The notes under the pieces: model-generated
Seen by the model: only the letters and a program-made list of their open reading frames with translations
Told to the model about the DNA's origin: nothing
The model's database searches: none
DNA from: Geminicoccaceae bacterium
GTDB taxonomy: Bacteria > Pseudomonadota > Alphaproteobacteria > Geminicoccales > Geminicoccaceae
Direction: 5' to 3'
DNA: 5,953 nucleotides
Assembly (NCBI GenBank): GCA_030824835.1
Contig: JAPJRA010000262.1
Coordinates: 1 to 5,953 of the forward strand
In this document: piece by piece, positions 5,013 to 5,953 of the stretch
Numbering within the stretch: position 1 is the first letter of the stretch
Layout of the letters: every line of letters starts with the position of its first letter
Made by a program: the position numbers and the translations under genes

Positions 5013-5953
5013 GTAGCCAAGCCACCGAAGCGGCGCCGGTAGTCGCCCGGCGACAGCCCCAGTACCTTGTGGAACACCTTGCGAAAGGCGCCGGCGTCCT
5101 CGTATCCGACCTCCCAGGCGATCTGCTGGATCGATCGGGTGGTGAGCTCGAGCCGCTCGCGCGCCCTGCCGACCCGCAGATGCTGGCAGTACTCGGTGGG
5201 CCGCAACCCCGTCGCCTTGCGGAACCGGCGTAGGAAGGTGCGCGGCTCCAGGCCGGCGCGTGCCGCCATCGCCGGCAGTGTCGCACCCTGCGCCCCCTGG
5301 GCCTGCAGCCAGTGCTGAACTTTCAGGACGGCCTCGTCACCATGCTGCAGCCTGGGTGAAAAGCTGCTGTAGAAGCGCTGCTCGCGCCCCGGCGGGTCGA
5401 CGAGGAGGAAGCGTGCGGTCGCCTGCATGAGGCTGGGGCCGAGCAGGCGGTCGACGAGCTTCAGCCCGAGATCCGTCCAGGCCATCACGCCGCCCGCGGT
5501 GACGAGGTCGCCGTCATCAAGGATCAGCTTGTCGGCGTCGACACGAATATCGGGAAACCGCCGGGCCAGGGTCTCCGCGAGGCTCCAATGGGTGGTCGCC
5601 ACCCGGCCCATCAGCAGCCCGGTCTCGGCCAGCAGGAAGGCGCCGGCACAGACCGAGCAAAGTGTGGCGCCATACTCATGCCGGCCCTTGAGCCATGCGG
5701 CGAGCCGGACCGCGACGGCACGATCGAGCAGCTCGCCGAGGCTGGGCGGGACGATCACCGCCACCGGGCTGCCATACTCGCCCGGATGGGTGTCATGGAC
5801 ACACACCACCGAGCCACCGTCGACCTCGGCCCAATGCCGGACACGCAGCGCTGGCAGCACCTCGCCGGCGTGAGCGGCGGCCAGCCGGGTGGCGACCCCG
5901 AACAGGTCGGTGAGCCCGTGGACGGCCGCGAGCTGGACGCCGGGATAGAGCAG
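5009..5953 (-). CDS. GlxA-type AraC-family transcriptional regulator (N-terminus cut by window edge)
   Basis: The frame is open to base 5953, giving 314 visible residues that begin LLYPGVQLAAVHGLTDLFGV, the normal first strand and helix of this family, so only a few residues are missing. A GTG at 5860 is not the real start, because it would remove this strand. Residues about 1-180 form a DJ-1/PfpI-like class I amidotransferase domain with the nucleophile-elbow sequence CSVCAGAFLLAETG (Cys102) and VATTHW (117-122). Residues about 205-310 form the AraC DNA-binding domain with two helix-turn-helix units: LPAMAARAGLEPRTFLRRF, and IQQIAWEVGYEDAGAF followed by GLSPGDYRRRF. Such proteins usually activate transcription in response to a small metabolite, and catalysis by the N-terminal domain is generally not shown. 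The target is unknown. The gene overlaps the DUF924 remnant by four bases and is transcribed toward the transporter. Confidence 0.93.
   Translation of the reverse strand: MLYPGVQLAAVHGLTDLFGVATRLAAAHAGEVLPALRVRHWAEVDGGSVVCVHDTHPGEYGSPVAVIVPPSLGELLDRAVAVRLAAWLKGRHEYGATLCSVCAGAFLLAETGLLMGRVATTHWSLAETLARRFPDIRVDADKLILDDGDLVTAGGVMAWTDLGLKLVDRLLGPSLMQATARFLLVDPPGREQRFYSSFSPRLQHGDEAVLKVQHWLQAQGAQGATLPAMAARAGLEPRTFLRRFRKATGLRPTEYCQHLRVGRARERLELTTRSIQQIAWEVGYEDAGAFRKVFHKVLGLSPGDYRRRFGGLAT

Overview
The window is GC-rich with tightly packed, often overlapping genes. Protein similarity points to a proteobacterium, most likely an alphaproteobacterium (Rhodospirillales-like or methylobacterial). That placement is inferred from gene families and base composition, not from a marker gene.

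Bases 1-2717 (+ strand) hold a three-gene Kai-type operon: the 3' part of a kaiC-like gene, a kaiB-like gene and a cytosolic double-PAS histidine kinase. The genes overlap (GTGACTAG between kaiC and kaiB, ATGA between kaiB and the kinase), so they are probably translated together. The KaiC part keeps the Walker B aspartate and the Ser-Thr pair equivalent to the autophosphorylation sites of cyanobacterial KaiC, and ends in a long Ala/Glu/Arg-rich predicted coiled coil. The kinase lacks the KaiB-like sensor domain of cyanobacterial SasA, and no response regulator gene is present here. The set resembles a KaiB-KaiC-kinase timing or stress module of non-cyanobacterial type.

Bases 2740-4631 (+ strand) hold a MarR regulator and an MFS transporter of the monocarboxylate/oxalate-formate type. 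Two related 18-bp palindromes lie in this block: one over the marR -10 region and start, the other between marR and the transporter. They suggest that MarR represses both itself and the transporter. A 26-codon reading frame with a good ribosome binding site precedes the transporter and overlaps its start codon by ATGA.

Bases 4656-5953 (- strand) converge on the transporter. They hold a GlxA-type AraC regulator (DJ-1/PfpI-like domain plus AraC DNA-binding domain) whose first few codons lie beyond the right edge, and a DUF924 gene that overlaps its end by ATGA. The DUF924 gene has lost its middle third and shifts frame, so it looks like a pseudogene. A 10-bp perfect inverted repeat lies at the meeting point of the convergent genes. 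No RNA genes, CRISPR arrays or insertion sequences were seen. The only non-coding stretches are short: about 60 bp before marR (counting from its preferred start), 124 bp before the transporter (mostly filled by the small reading frame) and 24 bp between the convergent genes.
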